Assembly (NCBI RefSeq): GCF_002936955.1
Contig: NZ_MPZM01000002.1
Location: 1 to 64,000, forward strand
Source: Oceanisphaera arctica
Lineage (GTDB): Bacteria > Pseudomonadota > Gammaproteobacteria > Enterobacterales > Aeromonadaceae
Direction: 5' to 3'
DNA: 64,000 nucleotides
Under the pieces are notes generated by a model that saw nothing but the letters and a program-made list of their open reading frames with translations, was not told where the DNA came from and searched no databases. This document shows, in pieces, positions 63,398 through 64,000 of the stretch; within the stretch, counting starts at the first letter, position 1; each line of letters begins with the position of its first letter. A program made the position numbers and the translations under genes.

Positions 63398-64000
63398 GGC
63401 GTTGTTGATCAAATCAAAGCCGGGGCAGCCTGTCCCTACAGGGCTTTCCGCCCTTAACTGATCGGCTGACGAACAGGCATACCAAGTCCTATGACTTTGT
63501 TCATGACCTGAACGCAGGCCAGGATTTCACCGACTTGGCCGTTGTATTTACGCAAGCTCAACTTGGGACTCACCAACTGTTTGTATCGGGACATCGCCGT
63601 TTCCGCCAGCGACCGCTGATGGTAGCCATACGTGGTTTTCCAGTCGGCCAAGTGACCTGATTTCAGCGCAGCAACGGCCTCGTTCCTCGGATGCCCTTCG
63701 TCCCAGTAGCCGGCATTCTTTCGGGGTGGGGGATCGTCGCGATACTGCCTTTTCTGAGCTGTAACTGATGGCACTCCTTGGTATCTTAGCACCATCGGCC
63801 GAGACCTGGTGCAACTGGCGCCGAAGCGGGTTGAGCAGCGTCGGCAGTACCTCGGTATCAACCACATTTTCCAGGCTGACTTCAGCGGCACGTCCATCAG
63901 CTGAAAAATGGAGTTGATAAAGCCTTCCAATGCCCGCAATGGCAAGCCGAAGAAGGCTTTGAGCATCAGCGCCGGTTCGCAGCCCCTTGTGCGCTTCACC
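63398..64000 (-). mobile_element. IS5-family (IS903 group) insertion sequence remnant, cut by the window edge
   Basis: The right end begins near 63398 with GGCGTTGTTGATCAAATC, like the terminal inverted repeat of IS903-group elements. The transposase lies behind it on the minus strand and runs off the window. The element lies 35 bases from the copA start codon, in its promoter region, and could influence copA expression. Confidence 0.75.
63454..64000 (-). pseudogene. IS5-family transposase, broken by an internal deletion and frameshifts
   Basis: The N-terminal part (ALMLKAFFGLPLRALEGFIN, IFQLMDVPLKS) and the C-terminal part (NAGYWDEGHPRNEAVAALKS, HQRSLAETAMSRYKQLVSPK, IGLGMPVRQPIS) are IS903-like. 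Between them the frame changes: the family segment AAEVSLENVVDTEVLPTLLN is present in another frame, and the DDE-containing region before it is missing. A second frame change lies near 63723-63740. The enzyme cannot be active. Confidence 0.85.

Overview
The window is a chromosomal stretch of a GC-rich marine-type gammaproteobacterium. The set speA, putR-putA, psrA-fadE, hexR-pykA, ppsR-ppsA, queCDE, moeBA, nptA, ovoA and ybaM, together with the intergenic repeat style, fits an Aeromonadales relative (Oceanimonas/Oceanisphaera/Zobellella type). That placement is inference from gene content; no rRNA or tRNA gene is present to anchor it.

Layout. 1-5 kb: end of an RND efflux operon, a repeat cluster, then a PLP-dependent cysteine-metabolism enzyme divergent from a DecR-type Lrp regulator. 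5-11 kb: a TRIC/YicG-type channel behind a tandem glycine riboswitch, a truncated symporter, a LysR gene divergent from an orphan soxC-soxD pair, and the phosphate symporter nptA behind tandem Pho boxes. 11-18.5 kb: small and accessory genes (DUF1328, an HEWFH protein, cobO, VOC, HIT, ankyrin, a cold-shock/membrane/zinc fusion), partly in an AT-richer patch. 18.7-29 kb: FAD oxidoreductase, NhaC and NhaP2 antiporters, a rhodanese-like protein without its catalytic Cys, YtoQ, PQQ sugar dehydrogenase, ppnP and ovoA. 29.2-29.5 kb: 21 perfect copies of a 12-base unit inside a dispersed repeat. 29.5-40 kb: purine permease, ppsR/ppsA, then GTP-derived cofactor genes (queCDE behind a preQ1-I riboswitch, moeBA, folE). 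40-46 kb: LysR, yceI, SelW-like, patatin, speA. 46-58 kb: putR/putA, AI-2E transporter, ybaM, psrA, fadE, pykA, hexR. 58-64 kb: rimO, then an AT-richer segment with a helical protein, a copper P-type ATPase and a decayed IS5/IS903-group element.

How it works together. Much of the window is central metabolism at the pyruvate/PEP node (ppsA, ppsR, pykA, hexR), fatty acid and proline catabolism (psrA-fadE, putR-putA), and pterin, queuosine and molybdenum cofactor synthesis. MoeA/MoeB would help supply the cofactor of the SoxC-type enzyme, and FolE makes the substrate of QueD. Regulatory RNA is prominent: a tandem glycine riboswitch, a preQ1 riboswitch, structured leaders and three terminators not assignable to a coding gene. 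Dispersed intergenic palindromes are the other hallmark: at least five large nested inverted repeats share one architecture, and a shorter GGCGCC-type element has expanded into the 12-base array.
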